Positions 12,901-19,224 of a DNA stretch of 20,204 nucleotides are shown one piece after another; within the stretch, counting starts at the first letter, position 1; each line of letters begins with the position of its first letter. The position numbers and the translations under genes are program-made. The stretch is from contig ASPP01008045.1 of assembly GCA_000512085.1 (NCBI GenBank), positions 1 to 20,204 on the forward strand, written 5' to 3'. This stretch comes from Reticulomyxa filosa. Its lineage: Eukaryota > Foraminifera > Reticulomyxidae. The notes under the pieces were generated by a model that saw only the letters and a program-made list of their open reading frames with translations, had not been told where the DNA came from and made no database searches.

Positions 12901-14158
12901 CTATTTCATGAGCACCAAAAAATCGGTGTTTGACACTTTGCTCTCAAGCTCGTGTGTTTTCAGTCAACGAAATCGTCCGCGAATCTCCATTAACCGTATC
13001 AAAGCGGCCAGGGCCCGAGAGAACAAAAACGACCCGACCGGTCTGAAATCTACTTTTGGACAGTTGTTCAGCCAATTGAAAAACATTCGCTACAGTACCT
13101 TCCGCGGAATCTCGGGTCAACAACTTTGGAACGTGCAATTCATTGGGGAAGGTTCCACTGATATTGGTGGGCCTTATCGAGAGTCGCTCACAAACGCCAT
13201 TAGCGATTTGCAAAGCGATGCTGTACCATTATTTATCCTTAGTCCTAACGGTAGAAATAGCGTGGGATTGAATCGTGAAAAGTGGATTCCCAATCCCTCT
13301 TGCACGTCGTCCTTGCATCTCAGCATGTACGAATTTGTTGGTGTGTTGATGGGAATTGCCTTACGCACCAAGCAAACTTTGGGATTTGATTTGCCTTCCA
13401 TTGTGTGGAAGCAACTATTGCCTGATGAAAAGGTCGATATCACAGACTTGGAAGCAATTGACAAATTGTGTGTTCAAGCTTTGAATGAATTGGAGAAAAT
13501 TGACGAAAAATCCTTCAATTATGTCGTGTATGAAAGATTTACAACACAGCTGAGTGATGGCACAGAAATTGAATTGAAAGAAAATGGAAAGAGTATTGAC
13601 GTAACCAAGAAGAACTTGTCCGAGTTTGTCTCCCTTGTAATTAAAAAAAGATTGAATGAGGCATCAGAGCAATTGAAATCAATTGCCAAAGGTTTGAATC
13701 AAGTCGTTCCTGCCCGCATGTTGTCTTTGTTCAGTTGGTATGACCTCGAGATATTGGTTTGCGGCAATCCGAACATTGACGTGGAGGCATTGCGCCGTCA
13801 TACTGTTTATCAAGGAGGGTTATCATCTTCATCAGATGTCGTGAAATTCTTTTGGAAGACCTTATATGCTTTTTCACAGGAAGAAAGGCAACTATTCTTA
13901 AGATTTGTTTGGGGAAGAAATAGATTGCCACTTACTGAAAACGACTGGCACTCAAATTTCGCTATCAAAGCCCTCAATACAAACGAGGATTCGTTGCCAA
14001 TTGCTCATACATGCTTCTTCAGCATTGATTTACCACCTTATTCTTCATTTGAATTGTGTCGCGACAAATTACGCTTTGCTATTCATAACTGCCAGGCCAT
14101 TGACATTGATTTTGATCCAACTTCATCTTCTTTACAAGCGTGGGTGGACGATTTTTAA
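1..14158 (+). CDS. Giant HECT-type E3 ubiquitin ligase (5'-partial, spliced, with frame breaks)
   Basis: HECT E3 ligases take ubiquitin from an E2 onto a catalytic Cys and pass it to a substrate Lys. The exons I infer are 1-1590, about 1719-1888, 1986-2831 and about 2947-14158, ending in TAA, for roughly 4,600 residues; the N-terminus lies upstream of the window. Visible order: helical and beta-rich N-terminal region with an acidic tract, ConA/LamG-like, long helical repeats, CUB-like, Lys-rich linker, helical repeats, PA-like, UBA-like, SPRY, galactose-binding-like, HECT. The size and the ConA/SPRY/HECT combination recall HECTD4 and the very large UBA-SPRY-HECT ligases of amoebae; orthology is inference. 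The frame changes near 41-119, 5622-5632, 6890-6898 and 9346-9352, yet conserved sequence continues on both sides of each, so I treat it as one functional gene with sequence errors or tolerated slippage, not a pseudogene. Confidence 0.9.
41..119 (+). other. Frame break 1 in the HECT ligase gene
   Basis: From position 2 the frame reads RILSYLKEQLQGVSPV...HSGEF and closes at a TGA just after GTT at about 107-112. From about 110 the coding frame is the next one (DSVHATLNRIANNQRVD). Removing one T from the GTTTGAT site makes a smooth join. The alternative is a 22-nt GTGAGT...TTGCAG segment at 41-62, which as an intron would also restore frame but is far shorter than the others here. Confidence 0.6.
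715..975 (+). repeat. Acidic Asp/Glu tract encoded by imperfect GAT/GAA repeats
   Basis: About 85 residues are almost entirely Glu, Asp and Lys; the core at 835-925 consists of GAT, GAA and GAC codons and includes runs of pure Asp. The tract interrupts a beta-rich segment: short strand-like motifs such as TDDGYLYCHS occur before it and FTDGRFLFAV occurs after it. It is probably a disordered insert that grew by trinucleotide slippage. Reverse-strand open frames here are a by-product of the repeat. Confidence 0.9.
1591..1718 (+). other. Intron 1 of the HECT ligase gene
   Basis: A good donor, GTATGT, sits at 1591-1596 after ...FVVP, and AT-rich non-coding sequence follows. The first AG that restores the downstream frame (phase 1) ends at 1718. 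In-phase AGs ending at 1745 and 1760 are also possible and would shorten the Lys-rich start of exon 2. The donor is fairly sure; the acceptor is not. Confidence 0.7.
1796..2360 (+). other. ConA/laminin-G-like domain of the HECT ligase
   Basis: Split across exons 2 and 3, this reads LNFSGSTTMECWVRFPD, then YLNLQKKHIYCGS, WTHIAATFDANDTTWRIYVNG, WTIGSIPD and CDIRIWSCACTEDQI. This is the LamG/pentraxin-type pattern: a first strand pair with ExW, the WTHIAATF...WRIYVNG hairpin, then a WTIG strand and a final DIRIW strand followed by a helix. Such jelly-roll domains bind peptides or glycans and here probably serve substrate or scaffold contacts. Confidence 0.85.
1889..1985 (+). other. Intron 2 of the HECT ligase gene
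   Basis: This 97-nt phase-0 intron begins GT followed by a long T run and ends CTCAG at 1981-1985. Splicing joins ...DAEARQ to TIQHLFHHGDGDYATYL and makes the ConA/LamG-like domain continuous. Without it the frame is closed by stops. Confidence 0.85.
2832..2999 (+). other. Intron 3 of the HECT ligase gene (boundaries ambiguous)
   Basis: Two solutions keep frame. One uses donor GTATGA at 2832 and the acceptor ending at 2999 (phase 0, 168 nt). The other uses donor GTTTTG at 2827 and the acceptor ATAG ending at 2946 (phase 1, 120 nt). The second keeps 2947-2999 as coding (ISQWRADRMQDVIDESQ), which reads like a normal amphipathic helix, so I slightly favour it. An in-frame TAA at 2940-2942 shows that exon 4 cannot start earlier. 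Confidence 0.65.
3991..4040 (+). repeat. AAATGC/AAATAC hexamer repeat encoding Asn-Ala/Asn-Thr dipeptides
   Basis: Alternating AAT/GCA and AAT/ACA codons give an Asn-Ala/Asn-Thr dipeptide stretch inside the helical-repeat region. It is a short hexanucleotide microsatellite kept in frame, probably a loop between helices. Confidence 0.85.
4556..4848 (+). other. CUB-like beta-sandwich in the HECT ligase
   Basis: The order TAESTHPAQRGTTEKTVSIPG, then KLTIDAQT, a variable stretch, then IFVSGDTLTIVYNSG and WGFKVTVSG matches the CUB-like module in large ubiquitin-related proteins: ES-HP start, 'IPG' strand, 'sGD.l.i.y.S' strand, 'WGFk.tV' end. It lies between two all-helical stretches and is followed by ELPWVLDLAKSCALLASKCAG. 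Calling it CUB-like rests on pattern recall. Confidence 0.6.
5590..5900 (+). repeat. Lys-rich low-complexity linker with frame break 2 at an A11 run
   Basis: Coding in frame 0 runs into Lys codons up to the run of eleven A at 5622-5632. From there the sensible protein (KGKGQEQGLEQKQGDEVEQ...) is in the +1 frame. Frame 0 beyond the run turns into an Arg/Thr-rich shadow that stops at 5721-5723. No GT lies between about 5590 and 5640, so an intron cannot explain the change; ten A instead of eleven would. Confidence 0.85.
6890..6962 (+). repeat. A9 run (frame break 3) followed by a (AAC)14 repeat encoding poly-Asn
   Basis: The upstream frame enters the run as ...KKEEKK and would read ACA (Thr) through the trinucleotide repeat to a stop at 7000-7002. 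The frame that continues into LVIQGGYQTSAWSLLEML reads AAC, giving about 17 Asn followed by TSKNEEDKNA. One extra A in the nine-base run at 6890-6898 restores continuity. No usable splice pair is present. Confidence 0.85.
8845..9322 (+). other. PA-like domain with a long low-complexity insert
   Basis: CRNKIVMIDTYGKFKARLRKAKEFGAIAVIL resembles the core of a protease-associated (PA) domain: 'gKIvlv.rG.c.f..Kv..A...GA.aVi'. The expected later strand and helix appear only at about 9259-9322 (IKNLLIVAVPQSAAKTLRLLL), after about 100 residues rich in Lys, Ser and Thr. PA domains usually mediate protein or substrate contacts and are best known in secreted or endomembrane proteins and RING ligases. 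The assignment is by motif only. Confidence 0.6.
9324..9352 (+). other. Frame break 4 in the HECT ligase gene
   Basis: Frame 0 ends ...GVKRTIIPAF followed by TGA at 9351-9353, while the protein continues as NRQMMIQELIKTRGHSKQL two frames on. One missing T in the four-T run at 9348-9351 would join them as PAFLNRQMM. A GTGAAA...CCCAG pair at 9324-9345 exists but does not restore the phase. Confidence 0.75.
9359..9475 (+). other. UBA-like domain
   Basis: MMIQELIKTRGHSKQLAKRA followed by LKKDGNTTIEAADAWI has the three-helix UBA spacing: helix 1 with a short turn, helix 2 'akrALkk.gn', and helix 3 'ieaAdaWi'. UBA domains bind ubiquitin or stabilise ligases. The G-[FY] loop residue is replaced by GH, so binding strength is uncertain. 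Confidence 0.7.
11160..11680 (+). other. SPRY (B30.2-like) domain
   Basis: Seen in order are GGKWYFECKF, YACVGVIAR, NSWCVTGPKTTFMHRN, WGSGIVIGVKLNLDDKFMEFTFDG and GLFPCVSLNQNSQCVINMG. These are the classic SPRY strands: 'gkwYfEv', 'vGv', 'W....G...', 'GdviGv.lD...g.i.F..nG', 'lfPavsl..g..v.vNfG'. The domain likely recruits substrates. Confidence 0.93.
11845..12330 (+). other. Galactose-binding/jelly-roll-like domain
   Basis: After the SPRY domain, strand-rich sequence reads NITFKVPGHETVEFLLRGVN, AFKMFVFVGN, VGFMENTGSTGYIKLTPP, GKFVTLKFVARDRG and LSIEYISFDCIHG. The closing 'kFVtLKfv......sieyisf.G' pattern is typical of discoidin/galactose-binding folds in large HECT and MIB-type ligases. Fold level is inferred. 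Confidence 0.6.
12980..14155 (+). other. HECT catalytic domain
   Basis: About 390 residues end the protein, the normal HECT length. The N-lobe shows FIGEGSTDIGGPYRE (the GEG-D-GGPYRE signature), FILSPNGRN and MYEFVGVLMGIALRT. The C-lobe shows YDLEILVCGNPNIDVEALRR, VVKFFWKTLYAFSQEERQLF, FVWGRNRLP and the catalytic LPIAHTCFFSIDLPPYSS. The C-terminal ...AWVDDF keeps the aromatic tail typical of active HECT enzymes. All residues needed for thioester transfer are present. Confidence 0.97.
14012..14014 (+). other. HECT catalytic cysteine codon
   Basis: TGC encodes the Cys of AHTCFF, the HECT 'HTCF' active-site motif that forms the ubiquitin thioester. It lies about 48 residues before the C-terminus, the usual distance is about 30-40, so this tail is slightly long. 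Confidence 0.93.
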
Positions 14159-15027
14159 ACAAAATTTTTTGTTAAATTCACAGGGTTTGTTGATTACCAT
14201 TTGATTTCCGAAATAATAGACTTGGTTTAATTTTTTTTACAACGTTTGAATATTTCAAAACACTCTCATAAACTCTTTGCATCTCGCATAAAATCCTTAA
14301 TGCACATTTTGTTATCGAAAATTACTCAATAATTGCACGTCTTTCAAAAGTACGACACCTGGCAGCTGATATTGTGAGATTGAGTCTGTTCCATCAATTA
14401 TAAAAGATATCCTGATTTTGTTTGAAGGCACTCTTGTGTCATTCAAATCAAGTAAGCAGCAATAATTTGTTCAACTCTTATTTATCTTCAAGAGACGGTC
14501 AGGAATCAAAAAGAGTATTTGGACATAACGCTATTATTTCAAAAGATTTTATTTATTTGTCTTTTTACCAAATTATCGTGCTATGAAAAGGAAATTGAGA
14601 CGACAAACACGAACGAATCAATTCCAAAAGTTCAAGAGTAATCACAAAACTGAAAAACATTTTTAAAGTTTGCACTTCGGATACAAAGACAACATTTGGA
14701 CGAGAAAATTTGCAAAACGGTCTCACTGCAGCAAAACAATCAAAAATCTTCTCAAAAAATACAGATAAAATTATATAAATCAATGCATTAATTGCGGTAG
14801 AAGAACTATCACAGAAAAGGCTTTGTATAAAGTGATACAAGTGATTGTTGAATTTTTTCTTCAACTGCAAATATCATTTTTATCAGGTTATTCACAAAAC
14901 CTTACTGTGAGAAATACTTGAATGAAAAAGCTGTAATTGTGATTTTTGATTACACAAGCAACAAGACAGATAGAAAATTTCATTTGGCGAGAGTGTTAGT
15001 TTGAAAGAGAAATTCAGAGGAAAAGAT
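14159..15027. other. Convergent intergenic region, two 3' flanks
   Basis: This AT-rich stretch lies between the stop of the + strand ligase gene and the stop of the - strand synthase gene, so it must contain both 3' UTRs and polyadenylation sites. AATAAA on the - strand at about 14550 is far from the synthase stop. I see no tRNA, coding exon or repeat that I can support. Confidence 0.7.
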
Positions 15028-16942
15028 TTAAAGTTTAGATGATATCGGCAAAGAGCTGTGAATATCAATATTTTCTTTTGGCAATGGAATCAGTACTCCT
15101 GGGTTACAAATCCAATTTGGATCAAGGTAGTGTTTTAAAGCTTGGAGAACTTGAACATTGCGATGTCCAATCTCTTCCCAATAAGCTTTACGGTGATCAA
15201 CCCCAACAGCGTGGTGATGTGTAGCCGCGCCGTTATTATTAACAATGCATTCATTCAGCTTAGTTTTTAATAGTGTCCAATCATTTAATACTCTTTTGCA
15301 ATAAGCCTTTGCACTTTCTTTTTCCTTGCGCTTGTAGTGTACAAGGAGTGTGTAATAAGGCGCACAGCCATCAACATAGCAATGTGTGAAGCGATAAGTC
15401 AACAAATGAAAAGGAGCTTTTTCAGAGGCATTTTTTTTATCGTTAAAATTATGAAAATGTTGTTTGACACAAGCGTGGATGGCATTATTCAAAGCTTTGA
15501 AACTAGTCCACGTGACAACCGTCTCAAAAGTTTCACCAAAAATGCCGTATCGCAAGGCATCGGCTCTAATATATGGCAAAGCTAAGAAGTTGTAAAACCA
15601 ATTATTAACTCCATCTTCTTCTTCCTCTTCTTTTTCATTTTCGTTATTGTTTTTGTTTTTCTTTTTGTCATTAGTTTCTTGTCATTGGTAAGATGTTGTT
15701 GTGTCAGTCCAATGCCATGGTACTTTTGAACAATGGTCTTGCAACAATCAAACAGTGCCTGAAAATCGGACAAAATGTGCGATTCAAATCCTAGCAACAG
15801 CACAAACGTGTTGGCAGATTTCGTGACCCGATTTAACCAGGCTTCCATGGGAGAAATGAGGCGACATTGCGTGGGATGTAAGCCGCTTTGCACAATTTCT
15901 CGAACGCAATTGACAGCATTGTTTTCCTCTTTAAACTCGATCCGAACCGTTTGGCTAAATTTTGGAGTTTTCATTAACTTTAGCGTGACTTTGGTGACGA
16001 CGCCAAAAGCGCCTTCACTGCCGCAGATCAAAGCACGATTCATATCCAGCCCACTGCCACTGGAAGGGATCTTGGGTGTTTCAATTTTGCCCAAGCGTGG
16101 GGTGATGAGCGTGGCACTTTGTACAAAATGATCGATTCGTGTCATTTGTGTTGCATAATGTCCGCCATTTCTGGTCGAAACCATTCCGCCAATCGATGCA
16201 AACTCATAGCTTTGCGGATAATGTCGGAATGTCCACCGTCCATGATATTTGGTTTTCAACTCCTGATTCAATTGCGGACCGGTCACATTCGCTTCCACTG
16301 TCACACATTGCGATTCTTCGTCTACACATAAAATACGGTTCAACCGCTCGAGGCTGCACATTATTACGCCTTTGTAGAACCGCTTACAAAATGACGAATC
16401 CACACCTCCGACCACCGACGTGCCCCCACCATACGTATACATTGCTACCTTGTTCTTTTCGCAGTAGCGCAATAGCTCTTCAATTTCCTGCTCGTCTTTT
16501 GGAAATGCTACGTAATCAGGACATGAATCAAAGTCTTCCTTTTGTCATTCATTATGTGAATATATATATATATATATACGTATTGTAGTGGAAACAAACA
16601 AACAAAATAAATAAAATGCAAAATGCTACAACTAACCATTAAAACGCGGAGAAAATCTGCTGCTGATTTGCCGTAGCTGTGGCGCATTCTTTCTTTTTTA
16701 TCTTGACTGAGAAATGAATATATTGCCTCCGTTTTGTCAACCGTAAACTTTGGAACGGGCAGCACAATTTTGTCAACATCAGGAATAGGAACCACTACAG
16801 ACGAGCCCGAGCCTTCATGTTTTAAACCTGACAGTGCCTTTACCAATTGATCCCGTAATGATGACACAGTCTTCACTAAAAAATCCGGTGGATTACTGCC
16901 CCAGCCGTAAATGTCAAGTTTGCGAACATTTTCATTAGACAT
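15028..16942 (-). CDS. AGPS: FAD-linked alkyldihydroxyacetonephosphate synthase-like enzyme, peroxisomal (spliced, one frame break)
   Basis: AGPS swaps the acyl chain of acyl-DHAP for a fatty alcohol, making the ether bond of plasmalogen precursors in peroxisomes. Exon 1 is 16942-16637 (102 codons, starting MSNENVRKLD); exon 2 is 16538-15031, about 600 residues in all. Visible: N-terminal RMRHSYGKSAADFLRVL, the FAD-binding YGGGTSVVGG (about residues 138-147), RHYPQSYEF (207-215), GGMVSTRNGGHYAT, GSEGAFGVVT (275-284), and near the C-terminus the active-site triad HHH in ATHHHAVGVDH, then LDPNWICNPGVL. It ends in SKL. RHYPQS and GGHYAT look more like the bacterial members of this FAD-oxidase family than animal AGPS, so the exact substrate is less sure than the fold. 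The frame changes once at about 15662-15666. Confidence 0.87.
15031..15039 (-). other. C-terminal SKL peroxisomal targeting signal (PTS1)
   Basis: The last codons before TAA are TCT AAA CTT, giving ...PISSKL. SKL at the extreme C-terminus is the canonical PTS1 recognised by PEX5. It agrees with the peroxisomal site of ether-lipid synthesis. Confidence 0.9.
15211..15219 (-). other. His triad of the AGPS-like active site
   Basis: Codons CAT CAC CAC encode HHH in ATHHHAVGVDHRKAYWEE. The conserved 'HHHG.G.DH' block of AGPS-family enzymes sits here, just before the C-terminal 'LDP..I.NPG.L' motif. Here the Gly after the triad is Ala. Confidence 0.85.
15610..15680 (-). repeat. A-rich low-complexity insert with a frame break in the AGPS-like gene
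   Basis: Upstream coding ends as ...TQQHLTNDKKLM then turns into a Lys-rich shadow that stops just before 15580. In the other frame the same DNA reads an Asn/Glu-rich stretch, then DGVNNWFYNFLALPYIRADA, which matches the family's 'W...FL..PYLRDAL'. One extra A in the five-A run (T run at 15662-15666 on the + strand) joins the two. There is no splice pair here. Confidence 0.82.
16539..16636 (-). other. Intron of the AGPS-like gene, containing an (AT)n repeat
   Basis: The donor GTTAGT begins at 16636 directly after a Met codon, and the acceptor AAAAG ends at 16539; the 98-nt intron is phase 0. Splicing joins ...DFLRVLM to EDFDSCPDYVAFPKDEQEI, exactly the order expected in the family. About ten AT units lie inside it at 16559-16578. 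Confidence 0.88.
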
Positions 16943-17661
16943 AGTCCCCCCTTGTCAACCCGTGAACCAAAAAACTTTTCGAACTCTTCCACTTTAACTG
17001 CAGTTGTTTGAATACTTGAATTAAGACCGTAGTTTGTTCAAAAAATTTCTAATTTTGTTATAATGAAGAGTTCGTTTTTGTTATGTTTCAATATTTATAC
17101 GCTAAATAGCATAGAAACCAAAGGGAAAGTACAAACGTTTTATTCTCTATTCGTCAGATGGTACACAGTTTTCAAAAGCAATAATGTGTAAATAACACAA
17201 AAATAACTTCAAAAAAACAAAGTGTAAAGCGCATTTTTTTTCTCCTGTCACTGCGCTTTACAATGCATAAAAAAGGTCTGGTTTAATTCCGTAAATACAC
17301 TGTATCTAGAAATCTAAGCGCATTCAGAATACGTGCAAATAATTTTTGTAGCGTCGCAATTTTGCAGCGCAGCAAAAAAAGTTTGCAACAAACCCCTTGA
17401 ACAAAACGTGCAAACCCCAGTACCACTTTGTTCCGTTTTTTTATTCGTCCTTTTTTTCTGCAGTTAATCGTTTTCAGCAGTGCGAAATTATAAATTGAAA
17501 AAGATAGACAAAAAAAAAAAATTGAAACGTCTACATTATTTATCAGAACGTGTAGTGTAGCCACATTTCTGCTCGAGTTGACATTGAAGCAAGATTTGAA
17601 AACAAAAAATTATTATAGTGCTTCGTTATTTTAACTGAGTATGCCGAGAAGTTTCCAGAAA
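16943..17661. other. Intergenic region between ferredoxin and AGPS-like genes
   Basis: This holds the ferredoxin 3' flank and the upstream region of the AGPS-like gene. It is AT-rich with A/T runs, plus one perfect inverted repeat (listed separately). The frame of about 93 codons on the - strand at 17283-17564 begins with GTG and has no recognisable motif, so I do not call it. Confidence 0.65.
17223..17262. repeat. Perfect 11-bp inverted repeat (hairpin)
   Basis: TGTAAAGCGCA at 17223-17233 is followed 18 nt later by its exact reverse complement TGCGCTTTACA at 17252-17262. The arms are unusually GC-rich for this intergenic DNA. A related AAGCGCATT recurs at 17316-17324. It could fold in a - strand transcript upstream of the AGPS-like gene or be a binding site; the role is unknown. 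Confidence 0.85.
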
Positions 17662-18242
17662 TCATTTTTTCGTCTCGTCCAAGTTGTTGACGACAGCCTT
17701 GGGTAAATAAAACTTCATTCCAGCAAAATCTGGTGTGACTTTGATTTGGCATCCAAGTCTTGACGTGTCTTTTACTTCGACTGCCAAATCAAGCATATCT
17801 AACTCATCGTCATCTGGCTTGGGCAATTTGTCATATAATTCTTTTTGGACGTAAATATGGCATGTTGAACAACAGCATTCCCCACCACAGGCACCTTCGA
17901 CATCAAAGCCGTTCGATTGACACACATCCAGCATTTTCTCACCAACTTTGCTGGCCACTTCGCCCATTTTGTCATTCTTTTTCAAAAAATATTGGCTCAA
18001 ATTGGAAAGGTCATAGCAAAAACAAAACAACACAATAACTCAACTGCGTCAACAATAAAAAATGATACCACAGGACCATTATTTGTCGGCTTGGAACAAA
18101 AACTTTTTTTTGGAAGTTGTAGCGGACGCAGCAATGACAATATTTGCCTATATCGAGATAGATTATTCCTTCGAGGGGAATACAGCCGTCTACTTCTTAC
18201 GATATTGACTGGCATTTTCGTAATACGCCTCTTTGAATACAT
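17662..18242 (-). CDS. FDX: Mitochondrial-type [2Fe-2S] ferredoxin (adrenodoxin/Yah1 family), spliced
   Basis: This family passes electrons from ferredoxin reductase to Fe-S cluster assembly and other mitochondrial acceptors. Exon 1, about 18242-18069, gives 58 residues rich in Arg, Ser and Leu without acids (MYSKRRITKMPVNIVRSRR...), a likely import presequence. Exon 2, about 17995-17665, gives FLKKNDKMGEVASKVGEKML, then EGACGGECCCSTCHIYV, DELDMLDLA and SRLGCQIKVTP, ending at TGA. Ligands are C-X5-C-X2-C-X36-C, exactly the adrenodoxin spacing. The loop has two extra Cys (CGGECCC). The exon join is not fully resolved: the frames fit neatly only if the T6 run just after the acceptor is one base off. 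Family assignment is firm. Confidence 0.9.
17860..17889 (-). other. [2Fe-2S] cluster-binding loop with two extra cysteines
   Basis: The ten codons encode CGGECCCSTC. Positions 1, 7 and 10 are the cluster ligands; the fourth is at 17749-17751 (RLGC). Related ferredoxins usually have small residues, such as 'SCACSTC' or 'TLACSTC', where this one has Cys at positions 5 and 6. Confidence 0.85.
17996..18068 (-). other. Probable ferredoxin intron
   Basis: A donor GTATCA at 18068 follows ...KPTNNGPV, and an acceptor TTTGAG ends at 17996, giving 73 nt. With these borders exon 2 begins CCAATATTTTTTG and needs one T fewer to read PIFLKKNDKMGE, which aligns in length with the family start 'ItFilkDG'. 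Other borders are possible. Confidence 0.5.
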
Positions 18243-18864
18243 CTTAGCTTAGTCCACATTTTGTATTAACGACAAAAACAATTTGACAAATTGTCGAAAT
18301 GAGGCCAATGTAAAGGAAGCTTCTGCGCTCTTTCACAAAAATTTTTTAAAGTACCATAAAAAGTTAAAACCTCAACCGACATAAAATGGGAAAAAATATT
18401 TTAGTTACATTTTTAGTTTAGAGTGTTAAATTTGTATTTTTATGGCTTACACTTTGAGTAAACAAAATATCAGTTCCATGTCGAAAAAGACAACACAAAC
18501 TGTGGAATCGCTTATTCGGTTTCAAAAAATCGAGAACATCCAATATTAGAAAAACAAAACATCAAATTTTCAACAAAAGAGAGGAAGGGCTTTAAGTGCT
18601 CGCAAGTCAAATGAGAGAAGAAAGAGTAACCACTCAGGAGATTAAGCCAAAAGCTACTGTTATTTTGAAGATTCCCGCGTTGACAAGCAACACAAAAATA
18701 GTCAAAGAGCCACAATTCACGAAATTTTTCGTTATATTATCGCATTGACTGCAGCGTTCTTTTTCAATGATATTAGTTTTTCTTGATAATGGAAAAATAA
18801 AAAAATTTAGCAAATGTATGATATCTTTGATTTAAAAAAAAGAGTAATAATAATTGCCAAATCA

Positions 18865-18985
18865 AAGCGGAGCCACCCGTGACCAGAAAAGACTCATCCC
18901 GATAAAGTTTGTGCAATCACCATTTTTGTACTCCCATGAGGTAGTACTAAACATCAATATTGCTTTGCTTTGACACCTGGTATAA
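18865..18985. other. Unassigned GC-richer patch with a hairpin
   Basis: This patch stands out from flanking A/T runs. It contains a hairpin at 18928-18947: GTACTCC pairs with GGTAGTAC around a CATGA loop with one bulged T. On the - strand it is preceded by a TATA-like TTTTATACC and followed by a run of eight T (A8 at 18834-18841), as would suit a Pol III transcript. I recognise no RNA family. Confidence 0.35.
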
Positions 18986-19066
18986 AATCTCATTTATCAC
19001 TTTTTTTTGAAAGGGAAAATTGTTCAACTTTTGCTTTTTTCCAAAAAACATTATTTTATTTAAAAC

Positions 19067-19224
19067 ATGCTTCACAGCTTGTCCGTCAATGTCTTGAACC
19101 GTCTTAGTAGATTAAAATCACGCTACATATGAGTACTAATTCAGCCTCTTCTCAAACGCAACGTCTCTTCCACCCACAATCATCCAACAAAGACAGGAAT
19201 GGGGAAATGGCCAAGCCAAAATAA
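19067..19224 (+). other. Two overlapping micro-ORFs, possible small gene or first exon
   Basis: ATG at 19067 opens a 21-codon frame (MLHSLSVNVLNRLSRLKSRY, then Ile) ending TGA at 19130-19132. ATG at 19129, overlapping that stop as ATGA, opens a 31-codon frame (MSTNSASSQTQRLFHPQSSN...) ending TAA at 19222-19224. The first peptide is basic, acid-free and amphipathic like a mitochondrial presequence. GC is above the surroundings. Coding status is unproven. Confidence 0.25.

Noticed and set aside
1-14158. Pseudogene interpretation of the ligase
   Set aside because: Apart from four single-base frame changes there are no in-frame stops over about 13.7 kb, and the catalytic Cys and domain signatures are intact.
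14340-14380. U1 snRNA-like ACCTGGCAG stretch
   Set aside because: Only nine bases match, and neither the rest of U1 nor an Sm site follows.
14565-14870. 101-codon - strand frame in the convergent intergenic region
   Set aside because: Its composition is that of AT-rich DNA, it has no motif, and it falls where the 3' UTRs must be.
17283-17564. 93-codon - strand frame between the ferredoxin and AGPS-like genes
   Set aside because: It begins with GTG, spans several A/T runs and shows no recognisable motif.
17760-18252. + strand frames of 92 and 111 codons opposite the ferredoxin
   Set aside because: They are antisense shadows; the - strand has the conserved cluster motif.
18512-18715. 67-codon - strand frame rich in Cys, Phe and Leu
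   Set aside because: It starts at TTG in AT-rich DNA and has no conserved pattern or splice support.
18865-18985. 5S rRNA gene
   Set aside because: Only the AAGC...TTAGTACT...ATGGGAG part is similar; the 5' CCATACCA and 3' conserved parts are absent.
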